Positions 8,144 to 14,781 of a DNA stretch of 14,781 nt are shown piece after piece. This DNA comes from Pirellulaceae bacterium (GTDB taxonomy: Bacteria > Planctomycetota > Planctomycetia > Pirellulales > Pirellulaceae), in the NCBI GenBank assembly GCA_013002105.1, contig JABDKS010000439.1, forward strand, positions 1-14,781, in the 5' to 3' direction. A program made the position numbers and the translations under genes. A model generated the notes under the pieces. The model was given only the letters and a program-made list of their open reading frames with translations. It had not been told where the DNA came from and made no database searches. How positions within the stretch are numbered: the first letter of the stretch is position 1; every line of letters starts with the position of its first letter.

Positions 8144-8182
8144 GTCCCGGCGTGGTCGCAATTCGCGTGGCCGCGCCGGGAC
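8144..8182 (+). terminator. Strong hairpin after the acyl-CoA dehydrogenase gene
   Basis: The arm GTCCCGGCGTGGTCGC (8144-8159) pairs over 16 positions with 8167-8182, nine strict pairs at the base and then a mix with three G-T wobbles, around a 7-base loop. It begins 26 bases after the stop codon. Position and stability fit a transcription terminator or mRNA 3'-end stabiliser, but no T-run follows, so it is not a textbook intrinsic terminator. Confidence 0.5.
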
Positions 8183-8189
8183 AAGCGGT

Positions 8190-8206
8190 AAGGCGATGAT
8201 CGCCTT
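8190..8206. promoter_or_regulatory. Perfect 17-base palindrome upstream of patatin gene
   Basis: AAGGCGATGATCGCCTT has two exact 8-base arms around a single central G. It ends 16 bases before the patatin ATG. Eight-plus-eight symmetry suits an operator for a dimeric regulator. The arms would also form a stem only with a strained one-base loop, which argues for DNA recognition rather than RNA structure. No matching site was seen elsewhere in the window. Confidence 0.35.
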
Positions 8207-8222
8207 GAATTGAGGATTCATC

Positions 8223-9179
8223 ATGAGGCTCATCGAGCTATTCAATTTTCGCAAAGACGAGATAAAGACCCAGCAGCAGCGCAGCGCGGTTATCGCACTG
8301 GGCGGCGGCGGTGCGCGCGGAGTGGCGCATTTGGGTGCCATCGAATCGATCGGCGAGTCTGGAGTTCAAACCGAGCGAATCGTGGGTGTCAGCATGGGAG
8401 CTCTGGTAGGTGCAATGTGCGCCGTTGACCCCGAGATCCATCGCGTGCAGGCCAAAGCGATTGAGCTTCTGTACTCGCCGGTCTTTTTACGTAAGTGTTG
8501 TTCGTTGACCGGGCCGGCCAGCAAGCTGTCTGATCGCGATAGCGAATGCATGGCTTGGTATGGAAATTGGTATGGCCGCATTAAGAAGTCGGTCGCCAAC
8601 AGTCGGCGATTTCGTCGCGCGCTCAAGGGGCCCTCATTGATGCGCGACAACTTATTGCGAGAGGCAATTGAATATCTGTTACCCGATATTGATATCGCGG
8701 ATACGGAAATCCCCTTGAGCATTGTCACCGCTGATCTGATGAGTGGGCATCGCGTGGTGCTGGAGAATGGATCTTTGCGTGAGGCCGTGCTTGCGTCGAC
8801 CGCGATTCCCGGTTTCTTTCCTCCCGTCGCGTGGGACGACGGCAAAGCACAGTTGTGTGATGTTGGCACGCTGGATTCTCTGCCGGTCGCGGTCGCGCAA
8901 TCGTATGCACGCGATTTAGTGATCGGTGTGGATGTTGGGAATGATCAGAAGGCGATTCAACGATGCGGCACCGCGATCGAAGTGATGATGCGAATGGACG
9001 AGATTGGTGAGCGGATTGTCCGTCGCGAGATGATGAAGATGGCTGATTTGGTGATTCGTCCCGAGGTGGGTAACCGGTTGTGGTTCGATTTTTCGGATCC
9101 GGAACAATTGATCGACGAAGGTCGAATCGCAGCCCGCCAGGCATTGCGATCTCTACCACTGGCTGTATCTGTGCAATAA
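8223..9179 (+). CDS. Patatin-like phospholipase (RssA-type lipid acyl hydrolase)
   Basis: A predicted serine hydrolase releasing fatty acids from (phospho)lipids. The oxyanion-hole motif GGGGARG is at residues 27-33, the nucleophile elbow GVSMG holds Ser57, and the expected partner of the Ser-Asp dyad is D213 in CDVGTLDSLPV. In most patatins this last motif reads D-G-G/A; here it is D-V-G. The segment LASTAIPGFFPPV is typical of the family. At 318 residues, with no signal peptide or membrane segment, it fits the small cytoplasmic RssA-like class. The ATG at 8223 has GAGG seven bases upstream. It follows a strong hairpin, so it is probably a separate transcription unit. Its substrate is unknown. 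The location beside fatty-acid oxidation suggests, but does not prove, that released acyl chains feed that pathway. Confidence 0.87.
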   Translation: MRLIELFNFRKDEIKTQQQRSAVIALGGGGARGVAHLGAIESIGESGVQTERIVGVSMGALVGAMCAVDPEIHRVQAKAIELLYSPVFLRKCCSLTGPASKLSDRDSECMAWYGNWYGRIKKSVANSRRFRRALKGPSLMRDNLLREAIEYLLPDIDIADTEIPLSIVTADLMSGHRVVLENGSLREAVLASTAIPGFFPPVAWDDGKAQLCDVGTLDSLPVAVAQSYARDLVIGVDVGNDQKAIQRCGTAIEVMMRMDEIGERIVRREMMKMADLVIRPEVGNRLWFDFSDPEQLIDEGRIAARQALRSLPLAVSVQ

Positions 9180-9210
9180 ATCCGCCGGTTCCCCGGGCAG
9201 TGCCACCTTT

Positions 9211-9249
9211 GATGCCGGTCATAGATGCCGGTCATTGATGCCGGTCGTT
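9211..9249. repeat. Three 13-base tandem units
   Basis: GATGCCGGTCATA (9211), GATGCCGGTCATT (9224) and GATGCCGGTCGTT (9237) follow one another without gaps and differ at only one or two positions. The array begins 31 bases after the patatin stop. The core GCCGGTC is only partly symmetric. Function unknown; it may be a recent slippage expansion or a cluster of protein-binding sites. Confidence 0.65.
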
Positions 9250-9364
9250 GCCTAGGCTGCCAACTGGGTAATCTGCGCCTCAATTCGCATCGGGTTGCAA
9301 CGATCTCGGCGTGGGTATCCTCGTAAGTCACAGATTTTTGGGCATGAGCGAATTGTGAAGATTT

Positions 9365-9386
9365 CTTCATCAGAACTTCACTAAAC
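9365..9386 (+). promoter_or_regulatory. Pho-box-like direct repeat upstream of pstS
   Basis: CTTCATCAGAA (9365-9375) and CTTCACTAAAC (9376-9386) are two adjacent 11-base units sharing CTTCA. The E. coli PhoB box is also two 11-base units, each with a TCAT/TCAC core then an A/T-rich tail. The cores here are TTCAT and TTCAC with the right period, although the leading CTG is missing. It lies about 130 bases before the pstS start, where phosphate-starvation control would be expected. No PhoB gene is in the window to support it. Confidence 0.35.
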
Positions 9387-9516
9387 GCATGCCGTCTAGC
9401 TCCTCGCCACATTGCTAGCCCGCTGATACTCTCTGCGAATCAAAGCGAGGTGGCCGCACGGTTCAGGCTTCCCGCAAAGTTCTCAGGCTGACTAGCTAAA
9501 TGCGGAGATGCGATCG

Positions 9517-10587
9517 ATGAAGTTTCAGAAGTCCACGTTGCTGTTTGCATGCGGATTCGTCCTTGCGTTCCTGCCGGCGTTCACCGGGTGCGATTCCAAG
9601 TCGACGTCGCCTGGTGACTCACTCGCCGTGGAGGCTCCGCCGACCGAGTCGACGCTCAAAGGCGATATCAAGATCAACGGTAGCAGTACCGTCCAGCCGA
9701 TCAGCAATGCGATTCGCGAGATGTTCATCAAAGAGCATCCGGGCGTGAATGTTCGCGTCGATGGCGCTGGAACTGGAAATGGATTCCAGGAATTCTATGG
9801 AAAGTCGACTGACATTTCCGATGCCTCGCGTCCGATCAAGCCGGGCGAGTTTGAAGAGTGCAAGGCCAATGGCGTCGAATTTATCGAACTGCCTGTTGCT
9901 TATGATGGCCTGACGATCGTCGTGCACCCCGAAAACGATTGGTCAACTCGTTTGACAGTTGATCAATTGAAGAAAATTTTTGTCGCTGGCGATTCAGCCA
10001 AAACCTGGAAAGACGTTGACGAGAGCTGGCCCGAGGAAGACATCAACATTTTTGCACCTGGAACCGGTTCAGGAACCTACGATTACTTCCACGAAGTCGT
10101 CGCCAAGAAAGACAAGAAAGAACTTCGTGACGACATGAATTTGAACGAGGATGACAACATCCTGGTCCAAGGCGTCGCAGGCAACAAATACTCGATCGGG
10201 TTCTTTGGCGTTGCCTATTACGAAGAAAACAAGGACAGCTTGAAAGCGGTTGAGATTGTCAATCCAAAAGACAGTCAGGCTTACTTGCCGACCAACGAAA
10301 ACATCGCGACCAATAAGTATGCACCGTTTAGTCGTCCACTGTTCATTTACGTGAACACCGATTCATTGAATCGTGCCGATGTCCAGACATTCGTCGAATT
10401 CTTTATGAATAACGTTTCGACAGCTTGCGAAAAAGTCGGCTATGTTCGTCTGCCCGATGAGATCATCGCCAAAGGTAAAGAAAATATCGACTCGGTTGTG
10501 GTCGGAACTCACTTTGTCGATGCCGACGGCGAAAGTCGTAGTGGTCCTTTGGCAGAAATTTTCAAGCCTGAGAATCTGGTCAAATAG
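9517..10587 (+). CDS. pstS: Phosphate ABC transporter substrate-binding protein, lipoprotein type
   Basis: Captures inorganic phosphate outside the cytoplasmic membrane and delivers it to PstCA. The N-terminus has a positive start (MKFQK), a hydrophobic stretch and a lipobox-like FTGC with Cys25, so a lipid anchor is likely. Aspartate follows at the +2 position. Phosphate-site segments typical of the family are visible: GSSTVQP (55-61), VDGAGTGNGF, DISDASRPI, and PGTGSGTYDYF (GTGSGT 182-187). Length is 356 residues. The start at 9517 is chosen because GGAG is nine bases upstream and because it begins a canonical signal sequence; ATG 9508 would add three residues. It is first in the pst operon, followed by a 226-base spacer before pstC. 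Such a gap may allow higher expression of the binding protein than of the permease. Confidence 0.94.
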   Translation: MKFQKSTLLFACGFVLAFLPAFTGCDSKSTSPGDSLAVEAPPTESTLKGDIKINGSSTVQPISNAIREMFIKEHPGVNVRVDGAGTGNGFQEFYGKSTDISDASRPIKPGEFEECKANGVEFIELPVAYDGLTIVVHPENDWSTRLTVDQLKKIFVAGDSAKTWKDVDESWPEEDINIFAPGTGSGTYDYFHEVVAKKDKKELRDDMNLNEDDNILVQGVAGNKYSIGFFGVAYYEENKDSLKAVEIVNPKDSQAYLPTNENIATNKYAPFSRPLFIYVNTDSLNRADVQTFVEFFMNNVSTACEKVGYVRLPDEIIAKGKENIDSVVVGTHFVDADGESRSGPLAEIFKPENLVK

Positions 10588-10813
10588 ACCACAATTAGCA
10601 GGGGCTTTGGTCCGTCGAGTATTTTCGGCAATGGCCCAAGTCATGTCAGCCACGTGGTGCGTTGCATCGCGTGGAGTGACGGTACAAGGAGCGTGCCAAT
10701 AACTATCCAGCGTGGATTTTTTGATAAGCAATGATCTTTGATTCGACTCCGGGTCGTTGACATGATCGTTCTTCGATCCGGTACCTCGATTACCTGTCCG
10801 TTTTGAGTTTGCG
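10588..10813. other. Spacer between pstS and pstC
   Basis: No supported gene lies here. TTGACA at 10757-10762 is a perfect -35 element, but no reasonable -10 follows at 16-19 bases. CCACGTGG at 10650-10657 is an 8-base palindrome of uncertain meaning. No strong terminator-like hairpin was seen. Confidence 0.4.
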
Positions 10814-11761
10814 ATGGCCACCCCCGCAGCACTCGAGAATCGCCGATTCCGATCCACGTCTGTCGGCGTGTACTGGGAAAAGGTGATCGTGACCATCTTG
10901 GCATTGTGCGCGTTGACGACTGTGATGATCACCGTTGGAATCGTGCTCATGCTGTTGACGCAAAGCTGGGGATTCTTTCAGAGCGATGCGGTGTCGCTCA
11001 AAAGTTTTTTGACCGGCGGAAAGTGGACCGCGCTGCAGGCCAAGGAATTAGACAAGGCTCAGTTTGGGATATGGCCGCTGTTAAGCGGGACGCTACGCGT
11101 GACCGTGATTGCCATGTTCATTGCTTTGCCGCTTGGTCTGATCACAGCAATCTATTTAAGTGAGTTCGCATCGCATCGAATTCGATCATGGTTAAAGCCA
11201 ACGCTGGAGGTGATCGCGGGGATTCCAACGGTCGTGCTGGGTTATTTCGCGATTTTGGTGATCAGTCCCACTCTGCAAGTGTTAAGCGGTGGGATGTTCG
11301 ACACGTTCAACGCGACCAGTGCGGGAATCGCGGTGGGAATATTGTGTTTGCCGATGGTATGCAGTTTGTCCGAGGACGCGATGCGTGCGGTGCCCGATAG
11401 TCTGCGCGAGGGTGCGTACGGATTGGGTTGCACGCCGTTCGAGACGGCGGTGAAAGTCGTCGTCCCGGCAGCGCTGTCGGGAATCATTTCGGCTTTTTTG
11501 TTGGCATTTAGCCGGGCAATTGGCGAAACGATGGTCGTTGCCCTGGCGGCTGGAACGCTACCCACTTTGACTGGCGATCCGACGCGGCAAGCACAGACGA
11601 TGACAGGCTTTATTGTCGAGATGATCAAGAGTGAAAACGAATATGGAACCGTTCAGTACTTCAGCTTGTATGCCGTCGCCGTGTCGTTATTTGTGATTAC
11701 CTTTGGAATGACCGTGGTTGGGCAGCTGATTCGACGCCGATTCAAGGAGTCCTACCAATGA
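10814..11761 (+). CDS. pstC: Phosphate ABC transporter permease PstC
   Basis: One of the two membrane channel subunits of the Pst importer. Six hydrophobic segments can be placed at about 22-49, 90-116, 127-150, 167-188, 217-247 and 281-304, with an extracytoplasmic region of about 40 residues after the first. The cytoplasmic ABC-permease EAA loop reads SLREGAYGLGCTPFETAVKVVVP (in part; about 196-218) and contacts PstB. It is followed by FSRAIGETM, usual in PstC/PstA. Length 315 is normal. The start ATG 10814 has only a weak GAG upstream (10805-10807), unlike the other genes here. The stop overlaps the pstA start (ATGA). Confidence 0.93.
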   Translation: MATPAALENRRFRSTSVGVYWEKVIVTILALCALTTVMITVGIVLMLLTQSWGFFQSDAVSLKSFLTGGKWTALQAKELDKAQFGIWPLLSGTLRVTVIAMFIALPLGLITAIYLSEFASHRIRSWLKPTLEVIAGIPTVVLGYFAILVISPTLQVLSGGMFDTFNATSAGIAVGILCLPMVCSLSEDAMRAVPDSLREGAYGLGCTPFETAVKVVVPAALSGIISAFLLAFSRAIGETMVVALAAGTLPTLTGDPTRQAQTMTGFIVEMIKSENEYGTVQYFSLYAVAVSLFVITFGMTVVGQLIRRRFKESYQ

Positions 11762-13002
11762 GTACGGTTGCGACAAAACCGAGTGGAGTGCCTGCGGCAC
11801 TGGTGGATCAGGATGTCGACGCGTTGGCACGTAACACCGCGCGGCGAAAACGCTACAGTCGTGGGTTTTATGCGTTGTGTGTCGCGATCGCTCTGGTCAG
11901 CGTCGCGGTCTTGGTTGTACTTTTGTTTTCGATCGGTTGGCAGGGTCATTCGCGTTTGTCCGGTGACTTGTTAAAGAATCCGCATAGCGAATTGTCGATC
12001 GAGCAGGCTGGCATGGGGCCAGCCATTATCGGGTCACTCTTTGTGTGTGGCATCTGTGCCGCCGCTGCGTTGCCATTGGGTGTGGGGACGGCGATTTTTC
12101 TAGAGGAATTTCAACCCAGCAAAAAATGGTTTCGCTGGATCCATGGTTTCGTGAATCTGAATATTGCGAATCTCGCCGGTGTCCCGTCGATTGTTTACGG
12201 GTTGTTGGGGCTTTCTGCGTTCGTGTTCATGTTCAACGTGTTCGGCAAGATTCAAGTCAACGAATCGACTGGCTGGGAGATTGCCGGCGCCAAGCACTAC
12301 TATCAGGTTTTGTCGCTGGAGTCGGGGCAGACGGTGTTCATTCCGCAGACGGACAAGTCTGAGAAGACGATCCAAATCGAAAGCCCGATCGTCGGCCTCG
12401 ATGCTGCGGGAAATTCAATTGACATCGCCGTATGGACGCCAGGAACGCCTAAGCCGACGGACAAGGCGGTGCGGCGTCACACGGTCAAAAAAGGAGCCGT
12501 CGGCGGTTCCTACACCGAACATGCCTGGTATTACTTTCGGCTGCCGTTTGGAAAGAGTTTTCTGGCGGCGGGTTTGACGCTGGGGCTGGTGATTCTGCCG
12601 ATCATTATTATTGCATCGCAGGAGGCGTTAAGAGGTGTTTCTCCTTCCTTGCGGGAGGCATCACAAGGACTTGGTGCCACGACCTGGCAGACGACCCGAC
12701 ATGTGACTCTGCCATCAGCCCTTCCTGGTATTATGACCGGGTCGATTTTGGCGATGGGTCGAGCGATTGGCGAGGCTGCACCGATCCTGGTGGTATTGGG
12801 CGCGGCGATCGCAAAAAACTCTGGGCCGGAGCATTTGATGGACAACGTCGTGACAATGCCGATTTTGATCTACAACTGGGCGGGGCGTCAGCAAGATACG
12901 TTCAAAGAATTATCAGCTGCCGCAATCATTGTATTGCTGATCGTACTCTTGGTATTGAATAGCGTCGCCATTTACATGCGTCAGCGAATTCAACGAGTTT
13001 GA
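11758..13002 (+). CDS. pstA: Phosphate ABC transporter permease PstA with an extra extracytoplasmic segment
   Basis: Second channel subunit of the Pst importer. Membrane segments lie at about 36-60, 87-112, 134-162, 264-288, 322-350 and 386-407. The EAA loop [15 protein letters not shown] (297-311) and [11 protein letters not shown] (334-344) identify the family. [15 protein letters not shown] (138-151) matches the third helix of known PstA. The protein has 414 residues against about 290-300 for E. coli PstA. The excess is mainly a polar, probably beta-rich stretch at about 163-263, which falls between helices 3 and 4 and is predicted outside the cytoplasm. The ATG overlaps the pstC stop, with AAGGAG (11744-11749) eight bases upstream. 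Family assignment is secure; the role of the insert is unknown. Confidence 0.92.
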   Translation: MSTVATKPSGVPAALVDQDVDALARNTARRKRYSRGFYALCVAIALVSVAVLVVLLFSIGWQGHSRLSGDLLKNPHSELSIEQAGMGPAIIGSLFVCGICAAAALPLGVGTAIFLEEFQPSKKWFRWIHGFVNLNIANLAGVPSIVYGLLGLSAFVFMFNVFGKIQVNESTGWEIAGAKHYYQVLSLESGQTVFIPQTDKSEKTIQIESPIVGLDAAGNSIDIAVWTPGTPKPTDKAVRRHTVKKGAVGGSYTEHAWYYFRLPFGKSFLAAGLTLGLVILPIIIIASQEALRGVSPSLREASQGLGATTWQTTRHVTLPSALPGIMTGSILAMGRAIGEAAPILVVLGAAIAKNSGPEHLMDNVVTMPILIYNWAGRQQDTFKELSAAAIIVLLIVLLVLNSVAIYMRQRIQRV

Positions 13003-13074
13003 CCATCGCAAAAAAGTTTGGGTCATGAATAAATTAACTTATCTCTCCAAAAGCACGATGTCATCAGCGCCAAA

Positions 13075-13083
13075 GAGGAAGGA
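13075..13083 (+). promoter_or_regulatory. Ribosome binding site favouring the downstream pstB start
   Basis: GAGGAAGGA ends ten bases before ATG 13094. Neither in-frame upstream ATG (13025, 13058) has a purine-rich SD-like sequence at a usable distance, so 13094 is preferred. Confidence 0.45.
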
Positions 13084-13093
13084 CTCGCAATCA

Positions 13094-13903
13094 ATGTCTG
13101 CTGACGTCGCGACGCAATCCGACGATCAAACCGTTCCGGCAAGCGATGGTCAGACGTTAATCGAGATCGAGAATTTGAGTGCTTGGTATGGCGACTTTCA
13201 AGCACTGCATTCGCTCACGCTAAAGATACCTCGTCACAAGGTGACCGCTTTTATTGGTCCGAGTGGTTGCGGCAAGAGCACGTTGCTGAAATGGATCAAT
13301 CGGATGAATGACGTCGTCCCATCGGCACGGGCCGAGGGCACGCTGCGACTGGGTGGCTTGGATGTTTTGGCCGCCACCACCGACACAGTCGCGCTGCGAC
13401 GTGAGATTGGTATCGTTTTTCAACGACCCAACCCGTTTCCAAAAAGTATCTACGACAATGTCGCATTCGGCCCCCGATTGCACATGAAGCTCTCCAAGAG
13501 CGAACTAGATGAACTGGTGCAGTGGTCGCTGGAGAAAGCGGCGGTATGGAACGAGGTCAAGGATCGACTGCACTCGCCAGCGTTGGGGCTTTCCGGTGGA
13601 CAACAGCAGCGACTGTGCATCGCGCGCGCGATTGCCGTCGGGCCGGAAGTCTTGCTGATGGATGAGCCCTGTAGTGCGTTGGATCCTGCAAGTACATTAG
13701 CGATCGAAGACTTGATGTTCGAATTGCGAAGCCAATACACGATTGTGATCGTGACACACAATATGCAGCAAGCTTCGCGGTGCAGTGATCAAACAGCATT
13801 CTTTTTCGAAGGAACGCTGATCGAATCAGGTGATACCGAAGACGTCTTCACCAAACCGCGTGAGAAACAGACCGAAGACTATGTGCGAGGTAAGTTTGGC
13901 TGA
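13094..13903 (+). CDS. pstB: Phosphate ABC transporter ATP-binding protein PstB
   Basis: Cytoplasmic ATPase that powers phosphate import through PstCA. From the 13094 start the motifs are Walker [10 protein letters not shown] (55-63, K61), Q-loop FQRPNPFP (the PNPFP that follows is characteristic of PstB), signature LSGGQQQRL (166-174), Walker B VLLMDEP (D190, E191), D-loop SALDP and the switch histidine in VTHNM. Length is 269 residues, normal for PstB. An upstream ATG at 13025 would add 23 Ser/Lys-rich residues but lacks a good ribosome site. The gene lies 91 bases after pstA (22 from the longer start). It is followed by 201 bases with a 21-base-period repeat, then phoU. Confidence 0.93.
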   Translation: MSADVATQSDDQTVPASDGQTLIEIENLSAWYGDFQALHSLTLKIPRHKVTAFIGPSGCGKSTLLKWINRMNDVVPSARAEGTLRLGGLDVLAATTDTVALRREIGIVFQRPNPFPKSIYDNVAFGPRLHMKLSKSELDELVQWSLEKAAVWNEVKDRLHSPALGLSGGQQQRLCIARAIAVGPEVLLMDEPCSALDPASTLAIEDLMFELRSQYTIVIVTHNMQQASRCSDQTAFFFEGTLIESGDTEDVFTKPREKQTEDYVRGKFG

Positions 13904-14104
13904 TTCCTCCGGTCCGATACCGTAACGACTGCTTGACGTTGCCACGCCATTGGTTCCCGTTGCCACAACAGACATGCCAGGTGCCACGATAGACATTCTG
14001 GGTGACACACCACTCACGCATTCGGATCCACACATGCGTCTCGTTTTTAAACAAAATCCTATTCAGCCAGGCCGATTCACTCGTTAGCAGGCGGAGCCGC
14101 GAAA
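13904..14104. other. Spacer between pstB and phoU
   Basis: No supported gene lies here. It holds the four-unit 21-base repeat (13938-14021), an A/T-rich stretch around 14045-14062 that might be part of a promoter but lacks a clear -35/-10 pair, and the phoU ribosome site GGAG at 14093-14096. I see no terminator hairpin, so pstB and phoU may be cotranscribed. Confidence 0.4.
13938..14021. repeat. Four degenerate direct repeats with exact 21-base period
   Basis: Headers GTTGCCAC (13938), GTTGCCAC (13959), GGTGCCAC (13980) and GGTGACAC (14001) are each exactly 21 bases apart. Units two and three also share AGACAT at the same offset and agree at about 15 of 21 positions; units one and four are more decayed. 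A period of 21 is two turns of B-DNA, so the headers face the same side of the helix. The same period equals seven codons, but I see no supported gene across it. Confidence 0.6.
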
Positions 14105-14781
14105 GTGTCCAAACATTTACAACGTGACCTCGATCACTTGCGTGGTCAATTGATCAATCAGTTCGGATCGGTCGAGCAGATGATTCAGTTGGCTGTCCGG
14201 GCTCTTGTGGAGCGACGGTCCGATTTGGCCGACCGCGTGATCGAAAGTGACAACGAGGTTGACGAGACCGACGTGCAAATCGAAGAAGAATGTTTGAAAA
14301 TACTCGCACTGCATCAACCTGTCGCGAGTGACATGCGCTGGCTGGTCACGGCCATCAAGGTCAATGCGGAATTAGAACGGATGGCCGACTTGGCTTGTAA
14401 CATCGCCGAACGTGGCAAACCGCTCGATTTGTTTCCGCTGTTCCAGGTGCCCGCCGAGTTATCGGAAATGGTCAAGGTGGTCACGCGGATGGTTCGCGAC
14501 GCTTTGGATGCGTGTGTCGAAGCGGATGCGGCGAAAGCCAAGAGCGTCATTCAGCTGGATGACGAGGTCGATGCATACAATCGAATCGTGATTGATCAAT
14601 TGATTGGCATGATGAAGGACGATGTCGATCAGATCGAACCAGCCGTGCACTGCTTCAGCGCGTCACGCCACTTGGAGCGGATTGGTGATTTGGCCGAAAA
14701 TATCGCCGAAGAAGTCGTTTATTTGGTGGATGGTGACATCATTCGTCACCAGCACGGATTGTTTGTCGACACACCGTCGAC
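14105..14781 (+). CDS. phoU: Phosphate transport system regulator PhoU (3' end beyond window)
   Basis: Cytoplasmic negative regulator that links Pst transporter activity to the phosphate-starvation response, in known systems through the PhoR sensor kinase. The start is GTG 14105 with GGAG (14093-14096) eight bases upstream; no ATG is available in frame. The visible 225 residues show the two repeated three-helix units. Each ends with the family signature, LERMADLACNIAE (90-102) and HLERIGDLAENIAEE (189-203), containing the ExxxD metal-binding pattern (E91/D95, E191/D195). Acidic ESDNEVDETD and LDDEVD segments supply further metal ligands. The gene runs off the right edge, and since PhoU proteins have about 220-240 residues little is missing. 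A phoR/phoB pair might lie further downstream but is not visible. Confidence 0.93.
   Translation, partial: MSKHLQRDLDHLRGQLINQFGSVEQMIQLAVRALVERRSDLADRVIESDNEVDETDVQIEEECLKILALHQPVASDMRWLVTAIKVNAELERMADLACNIAERGKPLDLFPLFQVPAELSEMVKVVTRMVRDALDACVEADAAKAKSVIQLDDEVDAYNRIVIDQLIGMMKDDVDQIEPAVHCFSASRHLERIGDLAENIAEEVVYLVDGDIIRHQHGLFVDTPS

Larger units (their letters stand above)
9180..9516. other. Intergenic region between patatin and pstS
   Basis: No supported gene lies here. It contains three 13-base tandem units (9211-9249) and a Pho-box-like direct repeat (9365-9386). GGAG at 9504-9507 serves pstS, nine bases before ATG 9517. ATG 9500 is out of frame with pstS, and ATG 9508 is in frame but immediately abuts the GGAG. 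I found no clear -10 element downstream of the Pho-box-like repeat and no clear terminator for the patatin gene. Confidence 0.5.

Noticed and set aside
10442..10702. 86-codon frame overlapping the pstS end, including a possible 23-residue peptide starting at 10632
   Set aside because: Most of it overlaps pstS in another frame, and the internal ATG has no ribosome binding site.
10757..10786. Promoter for pstC built on a perfect TTGACA
   Set aside because: No acceptable -10 hexamer at 16-19 bases; the best options match only two of six positions.
13826..14035. Minus-strand frame across the 21-base repeats, giving a seven-residue repeat peptide
   Set aside because: It overlaps the pstB end, has no SD sequence, and the peptide periodicity follows automatically from a 21-base DNA repeat.
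1..14781. Search for a defence island, mobile element, CRISPR array, tRNA or novel multi-gene system
   Set aside because: Every substantial open frame belongs to a well-known metabolic or transport family; no spaced repeat array, transposase, integrase or RNA gene was visible.

Overview
The window is ordinary bacterial chromosome with dense, nearly all plus-strand genes in two functional blocks. Base composition looks moderately GC-rich, and codon use looks uniform from gene to gene by eye. The gene set and protein style fit a planctomycete of the Rhodopirellula/Pirellulaceae kind. That placement is an inference from general resemblance, not from a marker gene. I see no rRNA, tRNA, insertion sequence, CRISPR array or phage gene.

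Block 1 (about 60-8117) is a fatty-acid beta-oxidation cluster. A gene-free stretch with a candidate promoter and a long, possibly structured leader precedes an AMP-forming acyl-CoA synthetase. This is followed by a FadI-type thiolase (ATGA overlap) and a FadJ-type multifunctional enoyl-CoA hydratase/3-hydroxyacyl-CoA dehydrogenase (start codon directly after the thiolase stop). After a 216-base spacer comes a long-chain (VLCAD-like) acyl-CoA dehydrogenase. Together these four proteins cover fatty-acid activation and all four steps of the oxidation spiral. A fragment of a possible minus-strand gene lies at the left edge (1-59), which would make 60-492 a divergent intergenic region.

A patatin-like phospholipase (8223-9179) stands between the blocks. 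It is separated from the dehydrogenase gene by a strong hairpin (8144-8182) and preceded by a perfect 17-base palindrome (8190-8206).

Block 2 (9365-14781) is a high-affinity phosphate uptake operon in the order pstS, pstC, pstA, pstB, phoU. It encodes a lipoprotein-type phosphate-binding protein, two permeases, the ATPase and the regulator PhoU, which runs off the right edge. A Pho-box-like pair of 11-base repeats lies upstream of pstS. PstA has an extra segment of about 100 residues between its third and fourth membrane helices that classical PstA lacks.

I do not see a convincing new multi-gene system. The points most worth a second look are the PstA insert, three short degenerate tandem repeats of different unit length (15, 13 and 21 bases) that each sit just after a stop codon, the 5' leader of the beta-oxidation operon, and the two competing starts of the acyl-CoA dehydrogenase.
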